DNA of 64,000 nt from Aphelenchoides besseyi (GCA_024699855.1 JAMPIQ010000002.1:2790001-2854000); one strand, 5' to 3'; positions 47,573-59,331 are shown, counted from the stretch's first letter. A program made the numbers and translations. The notes: a model not told the origin generated them from the letters alone.

Positions 47573-48306
47573 ATGGGATCGCACAACGCTCGACAGTCAT
47601 TGGGACTTTTCCTTCTTCTTATTTCTATTAGTTTGGTGGTTGAAGCTGAGGACCAATGTTCGGCTTGTCAACGAGTGGCTGTGAACAAAAAGAACGAACG
47701 AAAGTGCATACGAAAAGCTGATTGTTGTGAAGGTAGGTGGTCATCGAAGATGTGGGAATAGAAATTGTGTTCAAGCCAATGGAGCTCGTTTGAATTGCGT
47801 GGTTGATCCGTGTCTCAATTTCCGTCGTTCGTGTCCGCGAGCTCGTCATTGTGTTTCGGCCCATTGCGAAAAGTTGGGATGCCAAGCGTTCTATTACGAT
47901 GGAAACTTTCTGTCAATTCAACCCGGAGATTGCGAAGTGAAGATCCTGCGAAGAGAGATGATCGCAAAAGCACAAAATCGATGGAACTTGCAATCTGAAG
48001 GAGAACAACGAAAAACCCTCGACTTCGAAGTTCCCATCTACAACGAACCTCACAAAAGCGGTAATCGAATTTTGTCTTTGAATCTCGTCAACTAATTAGT
48101 TTTCAGAGAAATTGGGTAATTGTCCAAAGTACCAAATGACCGAAATCATCAAAGCGTGCAGTGACGAGTGTACGACCGATCACGATTGTACGAGTCGACG
48201 GTTCTCAAAATGTTGCTGGAATGGTTGCGCAAAACGATGTTCAAGACCTTTCATTAAAGATCCCTCTTCTTTTCTTAACTTGCCTCTCTTGTCCAATGAT
48301 GATTGA
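47573..48306 (+). CDS. Secreted cysteine-rich protein with C-terminal WAP domain
   Basis: ATG 47573: signal peptide (SLGLFLLLISISLVVEA). The mature protein starts EDQCSACQRVAV and has a Cys-rich first region (KCIRKADCCE; CGNRNCVQANG; CVSAHCEKLGCQAFYYD), a hydrophilic spacer, and after a 46-bp intron a four-disulfide WAP module (NCPKYQ, DECTTDHDC, KCCWNGCAKRC). WAP domains often inhibit serine proteases; that activity is family-level inference. Between DCCEG and GHRRCGN (about 47730) the frame must change by one base, with no usable intron, so this exon may contain a sequencing indel or a real lesion. Confidence 0.7.
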
Positions 48307-48734
48307 TCGATAGTACCCATTACTGTTCTTTTACCCAATTTCTTTCAGTTGTCGTAATCACTTTGTTTTGTCCCACAAATCGATAATACGGATATCTTGC
48401 GGTTATTTGTTTTCGTCGTTGTTGCCAGTGAAAGCGATATTTGGAGTAATAAAAACGATATTAACGAAGAGAACTTATTTGATTGGTATTCCCGTTTAAG
48501 TGCTGTAAACAGGAAGCCAAACGATTGAAAGTCGCTGCCGACAAAGAAACAAAAATGTTAACTACCAAACGATGACATTCAATCCTTTAGGCGTGTGATC
48601 GTCTCAAGTATTTGTTCTAATAGCCAAATACTGAATATGTAAAAGAGGGAGTGCTCTAAAAGCCTTTAGAAGTTCATTGCTTGTCTTCAAACAGTACAAA
48701 AGATCGCACGAAAACGTTTGGATACGACGTCAAG
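48307..48734. other. Intergenic region
   Basis: No gene seen. Includes the promoter of the acetyltransferase gene; A/T-rich, without a clear TATA box. Confidence 0.4.
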
Positions 48735-49657
48735 ATGCTCAGACGATTCGCTAATTTCACGACTTCCACGGTTCGTTCGATTTTAGCTGCAAGAACAATC
48801 GCACTTGAAACCCCGTTGCCACGAGCGAAGAAAGTCGTTCGCTTTGAAGTTGCACAACCTGACGATTATGAGTTGGTTTGCGATCATTTGTGTTGGGAGT
48901 TTGCGGCTCATGAACCGGGATGCGTTAGCTTAGGTTCGTAACAGTGAAACAAGAATAACAAACTTTCAGGTTTGACACCCGGTGAACTGCGAGAATTTGC
49001 TGCTCCATTAGTCAGAGACGCAGTTCATCAACCATACACTTATCTTGCATTCGATGAAGATCGTTTGATTGCTGTCCTAATGAGTTTGGAACGGAAAGTC
49101 GACAAAAACGCGAATGTCCCACTGAAAATGCGTTTCGACTACAAAGAAGGTTGACTTAACGTTAAACCAGCTAGTAACTTCATTCAATTTCAGTCATTGA
49201 CTCCTATCAATCTCGCTATTCGACTCGACGACTCGCGCAATGGGCGACGATTCTGCACGAATTAGAGGCGATGACTGGAAATCTTTTGCCGGAAGGTGAA
49301 GATCGTGTGCTTCGATTGGAAATGGGAGGAGTAGCTCCGGATTTTGAAAGACATGGAATCGGTCAGATTGCGGGAATTGAAATTTGTCGTCGTGCCTATG
49401 AGAACGGATTCAAGTTTACAGACGCACAGATTCTATCTTCGGGAATGACCAAACTGCTGACAAAGTTGGGACTTGGCATCTACTGTGAATTACCGTATGT
49501 TGGGCTAAGAGATAACTCATTTCCGATTTACACACGTCCGATGTTTGACGGTTGTACGGCAGCGAAATTTGCCTTCGGATCGTTGGAAGAAATCGTGAAG
49601 AAATCGGAGACAATGGATCAAGAATACATCAGTCAAAAATCTTCCGACTTGAACTGA
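48735..49657 (+). CDS. GNAT-family N-acetyltransferase
   Basis: Transfers acetyl groups from acetyl-CoA; nematodes have many such single-domain genes with small-molecule or arylalkylamine-type substrates. ATG 48735 (MLRRFANFTTSTVRS) is preferred because the longer frame upstream has no ATG. Three exons with two short introns. Features: a conserved beginning with FEVAQPDDYELV, TYLAFDEDRLIAVLMSLER in the central strand, EMGGVAPDFERHGIGQ with the acetyl-CoA pyrophosphate loop (R-x-G-I-G), then ICRRAYENGFKF. No signal peptide, so probably cytosolic; the basic, Ser/Thr-rich N-terminus could be a mitochondrial presequence. AATAAAG just after the stop. Confidence 0.85.
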
Positions 49658-50083
49658 TTTTCTATTTCAATTGACAACCAATAAAGTTTCCATAATAAAA
49701 CCTCAAGCAGTCGGTTCTCGACTACAACAGCGTTTGTAGCTCGACCTTCGGTTAATGAATATAAGCTTCGAGCGCAAGATGATCTTAATAAGTGGTGTAT
49801 TTGCTTATATAATTTGATTCTAATGCTGTCAATTGACTTTGAGAGTTTTGTAAGTGTTTTGAGAAGAGCGTCCGAAAACAATTTTGATCGTTCAATTGAT
49901 TACGTGGATAGACGAGCAGCTTTGCAAATAAGAAATTTGGCTGCCAATTAAACGTCAGCGTTTGTTTTTGATGTGCGTTAAAGTCCGGAACCGAAAAAAG
50001 AGATCCGAAGCAAAACGTGCCTTCAGTTTCGAAGTCTCAACTAACAAACCAGAATTTGAGCCTCACATGACCCGCCTTATGGA
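49658..50083. other. Intergenic region
   Basis: No supported coding sequence. Contains the acetyltransferase polyadenylation signal near 49680 and leads into the TIL gene promoter. Confidence 0.4.
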
Positions 50084-50090
50084 TATAAAT
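50084..50090 (+). promoter_or_regulatory. TATA box of TIL-domain gene
   Basis: TATAAAT, 57 bp before the ATG at 50147; an acceptor-like GATTTCAG ends just before the ATG. Confidence 0.55.
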
Positions 50091-50146
50091 GGGCAGTCGA
50101 GAGGCTCAGAAATCAGTCGTTCATCTGCCCGTTTGATTTCAGCAAA

Positions 50147-50506
50147 ATGAGGTTTACACTCACAGTAAGTTCATCGAGTCATTAATTTTCACTGGCTTGT
50201 TTTCAGACAATCGTTTTCTTGTCCCTGATCGCTCTTTGCACAGCCTGGCCACAATGGCTACATGTTCCAAAGCCATGCAAGGGAGAGAATGAAGTCTTCA
50301 GAGTTTGCGGAGCATCGTGTCCAGACACCTGCGAAACTCTTCGTCAAAATGGCGGTGGACTTCCGAGTATTGGCGGCAAGAAGGCCAAAGAAAACAAGAA
50401 GAGTATGTTATGTAAAATCTGTACGCCCGGCTGCAAATGTATCAATGGATATGTGTTGGAAAAGAAGGGCGGTCGTTGCGTTCCAAAAACCGCTTGTGCT
50501 CCCTAA
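50147..50506 (+). CDS. Secreted TIL-type (trypsin inhibitor-like) protein
   Basis: Two exons: MRFTLT, a short intron, then TIVFLSLIALCTAWPQW, together a signal peptide. The mature part has ten cysteines in the TIL order: PCKGENEVFRVC, ASCPDTCETL, MLCKICTPGCKC, INGYVLEKKGGRCVP, TACAP. The family forms five disulfides around an exposed loop and commonly inhibits serine proteases. An inserted Gly/Lys-rich loop (GGLPSIGGKKAKENKK) between the second and third segments is longer than usual. AATAAA-type signal shortly downstream. Confidence 0.85.
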
Positions 50507-50794
50507 TTGCCCTTCAAATCTAAATGCTCACAAAATACTAATAAATGACGTCGATTATAAGCAAAGAATTAGCCACCAACGCAATTCAATGGTCAATTCT
50601 TCTGTTCGAAATGAATCGAGAATTGAAACGAACATTAAAAGTCAATTTGCCGTTCCGTTTATGTTGCCAACGAACACAAACGGGCAACTTGGCAACCAAC
50701 AAGAAGTTAGAATCCATCAGTGATTGAGAGTCAAATCCTGAAAAGTCGAGTTTTATAAAGTTTGTTCATGACCTTCAACGTCTAATTGGTTGGG

Positions 50795-51168
50795 ATGAAG
50801 TGCAAAGTCCAGAATGTTTCTAGCACTCGACATTATCTGGACGTTTCCAATCGAAACTACGGCGGTCATGCGAAAGTCTATTTCATGAGCAGTTTGGAAG
50901 GAGTGAGTTCCAGTCGGCCATGTCGTATTGCTTGTTGTTTCAGGAGGACGAAATAAGTAGACGGAAAATCGATTCGACGGTAATTACCGAACAACCGACG
51001 GTCAATCGTTTCATGGACCCGATCGAAATGGAATGGCAAAGAAATCCGGAAGCCGCTCAAAAACCTTCAGAAAGCAACAAAGGGGAAAAGTCTGAGCCTA
51101 AAGAAGATAAAATTGAGGACAAGAAACCAAAGAAAGAAGACGAAAACGAGTATTTGTGTTGTAATTAA
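50795..51168 (+). CDS. Small charged protein, unrecognised
   Basis: Two exons, about 110 residues. ATG 50795 follows an in-frame stop; exon 1 reads MKCKVQNVSSTRHYLDVS and ends SSLEG at a GTGAGT donor. The 45-bp intron ends TTGTTTCAG, and exon 2 begins EDEISRRKIDSTVITEQ. The second half is strongly Lys/Glu-rich (KSEPKEDKIEDKKPKKEDE) and ends CCN, a possible lipid-modified Cys pair. A later ATG is the naive start but misses the conserved-looking first exon. Function unknown. AATAAAC immediately after the stop. Confidence 0.62.
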
Positions 51169-51709
51169 CACCCAAATAAACTTTTGCACAACCGCTGGTC
51201 ATCGCGAACTGTTTGCTTTTCATAGTGATTATAGATCAAGACAGTTGAGGATTGTAATCATTATGCAGAGTTGCTGTAATCCCTATGAAGCTCGAGCTCT
51301 CCGTCATTCTTCGATCTCATTCACAAGAAGTTTTCCTGTTCTCGAACAGCTCTTCCAATCAATTTGCTTCCAACAGCACTGACCATTTACAGCTTTCAAA
51401 GAGAGCTTTGATCGAGAAGACAAAAAAGAAATGTCGATTCGAAATGAACGTCCATCGATTTTTTGTAAACATGCCATGTGATCAAAAGAAAATCGAGGTA
51501 ACTTCGCAACTGCGATTGTTTTCACTTTTGCGTCGGCGTTTTTTTGCCTCTGATCTCTTCGCTGCTTCTGAGCTTGTAATTAAAACGGTAAGTCCCAAAA
51601 TCCATCAACTCGCATTGTGAGACACACAATCGCGTTGATGTCATCGTTATATGAGCATTTGAATCATTCGATCAACAACAACCCATGACTTTGATTGTTT
51701 TCAGAAACA
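51169..51709. other. Intergenic region
   Basis: A frame at 51285-51620 is open but lacks supporting features. The end carries an acceptor-like TTGTTTTCAG a few bases before the ATG of the next gene, as for trans-splicing. Confidence 0.4.
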
Positions 51710-53125
51710 ATGTCAAAAGCAACGGAACTCCAAATGAAGATCCAAGCTCGTGCCATTCTGTTGGAACAATTCAATGAGAACGTTACGGATCATCACGTGG
51801 CATTCAAAGTCGTTTGTAACGAATTGGGTCCTCAAGCGATAACCGAAAGGATCTCCGCCTATTGGTTCAAGGAATTCAAAAAGGAGAACTTCTCGTTGGG
51901 CAGCGGATCCATCAGCAAATCGGACAAGGAATTGCTCAAAGACGGAACATTTCTGGAGAGAAAGCGGTCGCTTTTCTGTGAAATACAAATTAACGATGTT
52001 TACTACAAACACTTGAAGGTCACTGGACTAAATGGCCGATATCAATTTTTCTTGACTACGCTGTTCGATCGACCTAACTGGATGATCGACACATTTCATG
52101 GTATCAAGCAGTGAGTTTTGTAGATAGGACGTTCATATTCTTGATGCCCTTTTTCAGGCAACTGCTGATCGATGTGTCGCAAATTCGTCCTCGAGATCCC
52201 AACGACACACCATTCGCAGAGGGCAAATACAATTTGAGAAACATTCATTTCATCGATAGTGGAAGAATCCTCGTGATTGCTCTTGTTCCCAAAAAGGGTA
52301 ATTTCTTGTTCTCTGGGACTTTCGACATCATGACTTGTTCGATAAAGCTCGGAGAATATCGACGACTTTCAATCGCCGAACAATACTCATTTCTTGCGGA
52401 CTCGCAATCAGTCGGATTGCTTAAAAACCGTTCGAAGTCGTTCGATGAATACACGGCGATCAACACGAACGACGTTTTGAACTTCGAGAATCGCACACAG
52501 CTTGGATCGAATCTGTATTTGAAGTTTGCAACTGTTCGTGGCCAAACGCTCATTGGCTTTAACAAACACCTGGGACTTAATTTGTCTTCATTGGTTACGG
52601 TCTCGTTGACTGACGGCACATTTACGACTCGTGATGTCAAGTTTGTCGGTCTAGATCCATACGCTCTTACTTATTATGTAAGTTTTCATTCTTTGTTTCC
52701 GTTTCCAGACAGCAAATTTCAGCAACAGGAACATGTTTGGATCAAGGATTGGCTCTTCATACACACGTTCGATGATAACATGAACGAGATCTACGGTTTC
52801 GATTTGAAAAACATGGTCTGGAAGAAAACGGAAATTCGACTCGGTGGAACGATCGAACGAATGAGTGCGTCGGACGAAGAAATGCTTATCGTCAATGTCA
52901 CGAAGTATAAGTCCAGCTGCCAAGAGATTTATCGTTTTCCAATCTCGTAAGTTCAACAAATTAATCCATTTCAACAGTTATTCCAGTAAACCGCACTCAT
53001 TGGAAAGCTTGGTATGGAGAGCAACTCGTCGACGAGCTCAATGCGAACCGGAAATTGTCCAAAAAAAAACGCGACTGTTGCCGCCCAATTCTCATATTCG
53101 TTGTCCGTGGCAAAAAGGAGCGTAG
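51710..53125 (+). CDS. Nematode protein with Mos1-transposase-type helix-turn-helix
   Basis: ATG 51710. The first 65 residues (QARAILLEQFNENVTDHHVA, VVCNELGPQ, YWFKEFKKENFSLG) match the HTH_48 pattern, the N-terminal helix-turn-helix of Mos1-type mariner transposases that nematodes reuse in host gene families. The rest, about 330 residues in three further exons, has no DDE/D catalytic domain. It contains beta-rich, loosely repetitive segments such as NLRNIHFIDSGRILVIAL and EHVWIKDWLFIHTFDD, which could form a propeller-like fold. The last exon is basic (RATRRRAQCEPEIV) and ends CPWQKGA. Probably a domesticated DNA- or protein-binding module; the cellular role is unknown. Confidence 0.72.
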
Positions 53126-53520
53126 ACGTTTCTTTTGAACGAAGATCATTATGTTGCAAATTATATTTCTTTACTGTTATGCTCATTCTATTTTTTAATA
53201 CGATCAAATCCACAAGTTGAATACAGTAAAGGTTGTTGACGAATGGACTAGTGCATTTGTATTGAAAAGGTGTCATAATGAAAGTTGTTCTCGATATAAG
53301 AGGTCTGGATGTCTGTCTTAGTATTGTCATGTCCCGAATTCTATTGAATGTCTCACAATTGAAATCCAATTACACGTAAACTCTTTAAGTTTGTTGGACC
53401 ATGACAAACGCATCAAAAAAGCAGGTGCTTAGCCGAACTACTCAGTAATTTTTATTGGAAAGACGTGCATTCGATTAGTTAGGTGATATTCAAAACAATA
53501 GTTCTAGTGCTAACATTCAA
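53126..53520. other. Intergenic region
   Basis: No gene seen; separates the helix-turn-helix gene from the first serpentine receptor. A/T-rich, no obvious TATA box. Confidence 0.35.
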
Positions 53521-54723
53521 ATGTCCAATTACGATTCTCAACTGCAAAGTCGTCTCAAGGCCATTCATGTATTTAGCTTTGTTCTGTCCAGTATTCTGTT
53601 TCCACTTCTAATCTATTTAAGTTTCATTCGTAGAATGCTTGTTTACAAAGATGCTCGACGATCAAAGAAACCTTTAGAAGTTGGGGGTTTCGAAAGAAAA
53701 ATGTAAATTTCGTTACAATTTTCTCCAAACTCGCTCATTTTTTACGATCATCGAGCATCTTTACAGGCAATCATTATTACAATGTTTTAGATGATCATCT
53801 ATCAATCTTCTAAGCTGCCACGATATCGTTTCTACCTATTGAACAGTTCAGTTTGGAGTTACATGACTTCGACTTTGAACTTTCTTTTGTCCCCAAATCC
53901 ATTGCTTCCATCTTTCTGTTGGATATCCGATTCTATAGTTCCGTTGAGTTCTTCGGAGTTTGCTTTTTCGAACTACTTAATCGTATTTACTGTCATAAAC
54001 TTGTATTTAAGTGTGGTCTGGTCACTTGTCTACCGCTACTCACAAGTGGGTTACCAAATTCAACTGAAGACAATTAGCAAGTTTCAGGCGTTTTACGGAC
54101 GATTTACAGACTTTGTCGACAACTCGTTGGGCATTTACATTGCTTATATTTTAGTGCATATACTTTTCCAAATAGCCGGTTTAAGTCCCCTGATCATCGG
54201 TCAGACACGTGGTATACAAGAAATCCGACAGCAGTTCGTATCTGAGAATCCCGATCTAGTCGACTTATTTGATCATGAGATTGTTGTGTGTTTTGCGAAT
54301 ACCGAATACTCACGATCTGTTGTTTTGTACACGTCCTCTATTTTGTGTTTCTTTTTCATCATTGGCATCATCTTGTACACTCAACTTTACTACGTCATTT
54401 ACTTTAGTAAAACCCAATCGACATCTTCGACTTCGCATCGACTTCAAAGGATGTTGTTTCGTGCAATGACCGTTCAGTTGTTGATCGCATACACGCTTCT
54501 TTTGGTGCCACTAATGTTCATATTCGTTTTCATTTATATTCAACATCCGCTCACTGGACGTTTCGTAATGTTTCTTTTGGGCATTTTGAGTGTGCACAGT
54601 TGGTTGGACTTCTTTTGCTGCCTATACATGATCATTCCATATCGTAAAGCTCTTTTGAGAATAATGAAACTGCGCTCATCCAACTCCTCAACGATTGTCT
54701 ACATTTCTGAAAGTGCTAAATGA
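53521..54723 (+). CDS. Serpentine chemoreceptor (srh/str-like superfamily)
   Basis: Seven-transmembrane receptor of the large nematode chemosensory superfamily. Exon 1 (ATG 53521) gives TM1 (FSFVLSSILFPLLIYLSF); an intron of about 140 bp leads to the main exon at 53791 (MIIYQSSKLPRYRFYLLNS), where the motif before TM2 is typical of the family. Later hydrophobic blocks include SNYLIVFTVINLYLSVVW, LGIYIAYILVHILFQIAG, SSILCFFFIIGIILYTQL, TVQLLIAYTLLLVPLMFIF and FVMFLLGILSVHSWLDFF. The final motif YMIIPYRKAL resembles the conserved PYR of Srh/Str receptors. The exact donor of exon 1 is uncertain. It sits head-to-tail with a second receptor 200 bp away. Confidence 0.82.
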
Positions 54724-54921
54724 ACGACGACCTTTCCGATTTGACAAATAAATTATTGATTAGTTGGTAACATGTTAGAACAATTACGTAATCCAAGCTT
54801 ATCATTCAGTACACATGTCATGATATTAATGTTTAAGCGATTAAACTGTCCATTTTATGGTCTCCAGTCGTGCACTTTCCCGTTAAATTTCAAGTGTTCA
54901 ACGAAGAACGGGCTAGTCCTT

Positions 54922-56164
54922 ATGCGCGATGCTTCTAAATGTCAACTTACACCTGTCGACAAGGAACTGACGAGCATTTGCGTTTCAAGTTCATTTCATA
55001 TCTTCGAGTTGATTCTCATGATGTTCGCAACAACCTACGAAGTTCTATTGCTTCTTCTTACCGTTTTTACGATTAGTTTACAGTTATACATTGTATTTCT
55101 TACGCGATACAAGTTACCGAATTCCATGGCTAGCTATCGTTTCTTCTTGTACGTCTTCACGGTTCGTTTTCATTTAGAAGTTGGTTTTTAACATTTAAAA
55201 TTCAGTTTTCGGATCTGACGTTTACGATTCTCTTTGGCCTAATTGTAATTCCATATCCATTGTCACCGTTATTTGCTGCCGACATTCGTGGATTTGCGGG
55301 GAATTTCTCGTTTGAAGTCGCAAAAATAGCCGTGAGTTCTTCATGAGCTTAAGAATCCACGTTCAAATTCCTTTTCAGCTTTCGAGTTTGGTTGCTGTTG
55401 GTGGCAGTGTGATTCACTCTCAGCTGTGGTGTTTTTGTTATCGTTTCATTGCCGTTCTAAGTAACAAAGTGTACCAGAAAAGGTTCTGTAGTGCAAAGTG
55501 TAAGACGATGGTCTTCTTGAGTGGTCAATTGTCTATCGGTCTGTTGGGCATCAGCTTCTATTATTCACTCACAGATGAACGAAGGATCTACGAGATCATG
55601 CGCGACTTCGTGAAAAGACGCGAGGACAAAAAGTTCGAGATTCATGGTCGAGTTGTTGACATCAATTACGGGAGCTCGAATGTGAGAGCGTTTTTGTTTT
55701 TTATTGTCGTTATTTTTGTCATCATTGAAGTGCTTTGTGCGATGCTTGCAGTTTTGTCGTTGCGACTCTTGAGTAAAAACTCTGCTTCGTATTCGAAACG
55801 CACACTACAACTCCAACAACAGTTAATGCTCGTCCTTATTCTTCAACTGATTTGCCCAATTTTTTGCATCTTTTGTCCAGTGGTAGCAACAATTTTTCTC
55901 GCTTATTTCGAATTAGTTCCCGACGATCTAACAATCAAAATTGGATTCTTTATGCTCGCTCTAATGGGACTCATCAACGCAATCCTGTGCCTGGTTTTCG
56001 TTGGACCTTATAAGCGATACACGCTCGATAAGTTCGTTTATCCATTCCTACCAAAACGTATTGATCCAACAGTCCATACCGAACAGCGATTAGCAACTAT
56101 CAGTCAGATGGTTGTGAAGAACGAAATGTCGTCGCAAAGATCTCTTAATTGCACTCAATTATGA
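54922..56164 (+). CDS. Second serpentine receptor, diverged
   Basis: Three exons. I use ATG 54922 (MRDASKCQLTPVDKEL), although the frame is open from an ATG at 54772. Hydrophobic segments: VLLLLLTVFTISLQLYIVF, TFTILFGLIVIPYPLSPLF, then after a 48-bp intron SSLVAVGGSVIHSQLWCF, KTMVFLSGQLSIGLLGISF, AFLFFIVVIFVIIEVLCAM, LMLVLILQLICPIFCIF, IGFFMLALMGLINAILCLV. The ending FVGPYKRYTLDKF matches the PYR-type C-terminal motif. It shares layout but little sequence with its neighbour, so the tandem pair is old. Chemosensory function is inferred from family membership. Confidence 0.8.
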
Positions 56165-56414
56165 GCTTATTATCCCGAAATATTGTTGATTGTAATATGA
56201 GAGTAAATTCAAACGTTTTTTTATACATCAGTTGACGTTGGGCAATACACGAATGAATTTAAAAGCTCTGATTTCGTTTCGTGGTCGAAATGGCGGATAT
56301 GTCGACAGCGCAATAGAAACGGAAGAACGTGACTTCCTGACAATAGACTCAATAAACTCACCTGCCCGCAGAAATAATTCGCCGAACGTTCTGTCAGTTT
56401 GACATTCCATCTAC

Positions 56415-57026
56415 ATGGGTCTGTATTTGCTTCTGTTTTTTTGTTATGTCAACTTCGTTTTGTCCGAACGGGTCAGTTGAAGGGAAATAAGCAATTGAAG
56501 TCGATTACAGAAGGACTTGTTATCATGTGGTGGTCGCGTTTATCATGTTCGTTTCATACCCGAGAGACCGAATGCGAGCAACATAGAGGGTGCAGAATAC
56601 GAGTACATTCCGTTAATTCGACTTCTCGACCACAAACAAGATGCTTGCGATTTGCGTTCAACTGCTTACCATAAGAACAATCGAATAATTGACGATATTC
56701 GCAAGTATTCGACTGGTCTGATTGTCACTTATTGTCCCGAATGTTCGAAATGTGGAGAAATGTCGCACATTCATTTGCATCGCTATTTGACTCACATTGC
56801 ACGTGATGCGGATGTTACTTCGATGTTGGTTCTTGTGCCAAAGGTCGTGATCGACGGGAGGAACATCGAAAGCACAGAAGTGAAATACGTTCAACTGTTT
56901 TCTCGCTACATCCTATCGCGAACATGCGCGTTGAAAAACCCAAGTCGACCGAATAGTACAAATGCTGAAACGTTGAGTTTAATTCAAATTGTAATCGTTG
57001 CGGTCTTCATGTTTCTCGTAGCTTAG
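56415..57026 (+). CDS. Secreted or membrane-anchored protein, unrecognised
   Basis: Two exons. ATG 56415 gives a signal peptide (MGLYLLLFFCYVNFVLS), and a 40-bp intron joins it to KDLLSCGGRVYHVRFIPE. The ectodomain of about 165 residues contains at least six cysteines, including TYCPECSKCGEMSHIH, a possible metal-binding cluster. The C-terminus is hydrophobic (LIQIVIVAVFMFLVA) right to the stop, suggesting a GPI-anchor signal or a C-terminal membrane anchor. No family recognised. Its stop lies 64 bp from that of the convergent collagen, so their 3' ends probably overlap. Confidence 0.65.
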
Positions 57027-57090
57027 TGAGCGTTAAATTGATTGAAAGTTTATTGGATTCTTGTAAATTGATGAATAAATCTTTTTTGTC

Positions 57091-58793
57091 TTAAATACGC
57101 AAACGTCTGTACGGATTGTGCGATACGATAGCTCCGGGTCGAAGAGCCGGTAACGGATCAGATTTTGCCGTTTGAGACAAGACACGAGCACTGGGACATG
57201 GACAATAAGCAGCATCGGCTCCGGGAAGACCTAAAAAGAGGTTAGAGATAAATGAGATGATAATAATCATACCGTCGTCTCCCGGTTCTCCGGGAGCACC
57301 CACTTCTGAAAATAGGATTGTAAAGAGGGGTATAAGAACAAATGCAAACCTCCGTTTTGTCCTGGCAATCCCGGTTCGCCTAAATTCAATCAGTTAGTGG
57401 TGTCAACATGAATACAAGTACCTGTGTCGCCTCGAATTCCCATTGGACCAATCGGACCTTCAATACCCATTGGACCGCGATCTCCCTAAACATCCGAAAT
57501 TAGTGTGCTCACAAATTTATGTTCTCTGACTTGTTCTCCGACTGGTCCAACGTCTGAAAACACAAGAACAATTCATGGCAAGTGAAGGAAAATGCTAACC
57601 TCCTTTTGGTCCGGGCAAACCAATGATGTGTTTTGAATCGTCTCCAGCTAATCCTTGAGCTCCCATCTCACCAACAGGTCCAGGCAAACCTATAAATCGC
57701 TTAAAGTCATATCGATATGCTCAAAATCAACCAACCAACAGGACCAATAGCTCCGGGAAATCCTAAACAATTTCGATGTAAGCTACAAGATCGTCAAAAA
57801 AACCTGGAGAGCCGTCACGTCCTGGAACCTGAAACGCGTGATTTAATTAACTTTATTTCACTTTTAAACGTACACCAGCTTGGCCTCGAGCTCCGCGCAT
57901 ACCTCGAGGACCTTGTCGTCCTGGTGGACCCTTGAATTGTGTTTATTCAGTCAACATCAATAATTAAAATGAACATACTTGAAGTCCTGGAAGCCCAGCT
58001 GGACAATGAAAACATTTATCGTACTGTAACACTTGTGCTGGTACGTCGAGAGCCGCATCGCCGTCAACTCCATCAGCACCATCTAAAAATAAAGTCAAAT
58101 AGCTAATGGATTAGAAACAATCGAATACCTTCACCATTAGCGCCGTCCAAACCTCGAGGGCCTTTTGGACCTGAAAATAAAATGTCTTAGAATAGTTCGA
58201 CAGAAAAATTAACCAGGAGGGCCGGGCGGACAAACAACGTCTTCACAACGACAAACTCGAGCGGCCGGCGCGTAAGCTGCGTTTGTTCGATGGCTTGCTG
58301 GAACCGCTCCTTTTGCCGTTGGCGATTCGTAGCCACCGAAAGCTGCGGACGAACTTTCATATCCCGCTGGTGGCAAATGTGCGGGTGGAGAAGCTGAACC
58401 GTAACTCGAAGAAGCAGACGGACTGCTGCCGTAGGGATTAGCTGGTGCCGAGTCGTATCCATTCGAAGCGGGAGCTGGTGCAGATGGCGGAAGTGGAGCG
58501 TAGGAATCGTATCCACTTTGTCGTTTTGCACGACTTGTTTGACTTATCATTTCAGCCCAAACTCCATCAGTTTCTTGCTAAACAAACACCAGGATATTCA
58601 ATTTGTTCTTGTTGATCACACTCACTCGAAATACGAACATCTCATGACCCAATTCGCCGCGCATGTTCTCCACTTGTCCAATCAATATTGACAATCCGAT
58701 GAGACATGTCGCTGCGGTTGTGATACCAAGACCCAAAGCTAACAAAGAAACCGTCTTGACACTCATCGTCGATCGTTTCATCGGCTCCTCCAT
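57091..58793 (-). CDS. Cuticle collagen with long Tyr/Ser/Pro-rich spacer
   Basis: Minus strand. ATG 58793 (MEEPMKRSTMSVKTVSLLAL) with a hydrophobic anchor. Exon 2 continues QETDGVWAEMISQTSRAKRQ with a furin-type site RAKR. A non-collagenous spacer then repeats Gly-Tyr-(Asp/Glu)-Ser units (SGYDSYAPLPPSAPAPASN, GYESSSAAFGGYESPTAKG); Tyr in such regions is often used for dityrosine cross-links. A Cys pair (RVCRCEDVVCPPGPPG) precedes the Gly-X-Y blocks, separated by many short introns, with one interruption (DKCFHCPAGLPG) and another around DDSKHIIGLPG. The C-terminus [15 protein letters not shown] continues about 25 residues to RRLRI. A TATA-like GGATAAAAG lies at 58826-58834. Confidence 0.9.
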
Positions 58794-58834
58794 TTCGAAT
58801 GACCATCGACTAAACGGTCACTCGTCTTTTATCC

Positions 58835-59331
58835 ATCTCGTTAGACCTTGACGAGTCGATGCCATGCAACGACGCCAACGGCATTAAACCGGATGTCCTT
58901 GGATGGAAATCGAAATCAGTCGACGACCTTGAGCGGAGATTTCGTTTTATCACGTCGAATTCTCGATGGAATTTCTGTCACCAAATCTCAGCGATCAAAT
59001 TCAAAGAAACAGTTTAATGCTCAAGTAAATTCTATTGAAATTCAATTACAGAAATGACCATCACCATCAACCACAAGTCTCAAGCAGAACTCAGGCAACA
59101 CGACGAAATGACTTTGCTTTCTCTCTTTTGTCGGACTGCTGTTCACGATTTTATGAGAATTTGTAAAATTGTGATGTGGATTAGTGGAAGATGTTCAGTA
59201 AAAACTCGTGGCCTATTCGTCGGCCACCTTTTGGTTTTTGACTCTTTTGGATGAGTGGACAGCTAAAACTAAATTATGTGATCCTATTTGTCTAAACCGC
59301 TTTTGTGTAACTTCTTGTCGTTCAGCTGCTG
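58835..59331. other. Intergenic region
   Basis: Divergent region between the collagen (minus) and the TAF3-like gene (plus). I see no gene. TTGTCGTTCAG at about 59317-59325 is a possible splice acceptor just before the ATG. Confidence 0.4.
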
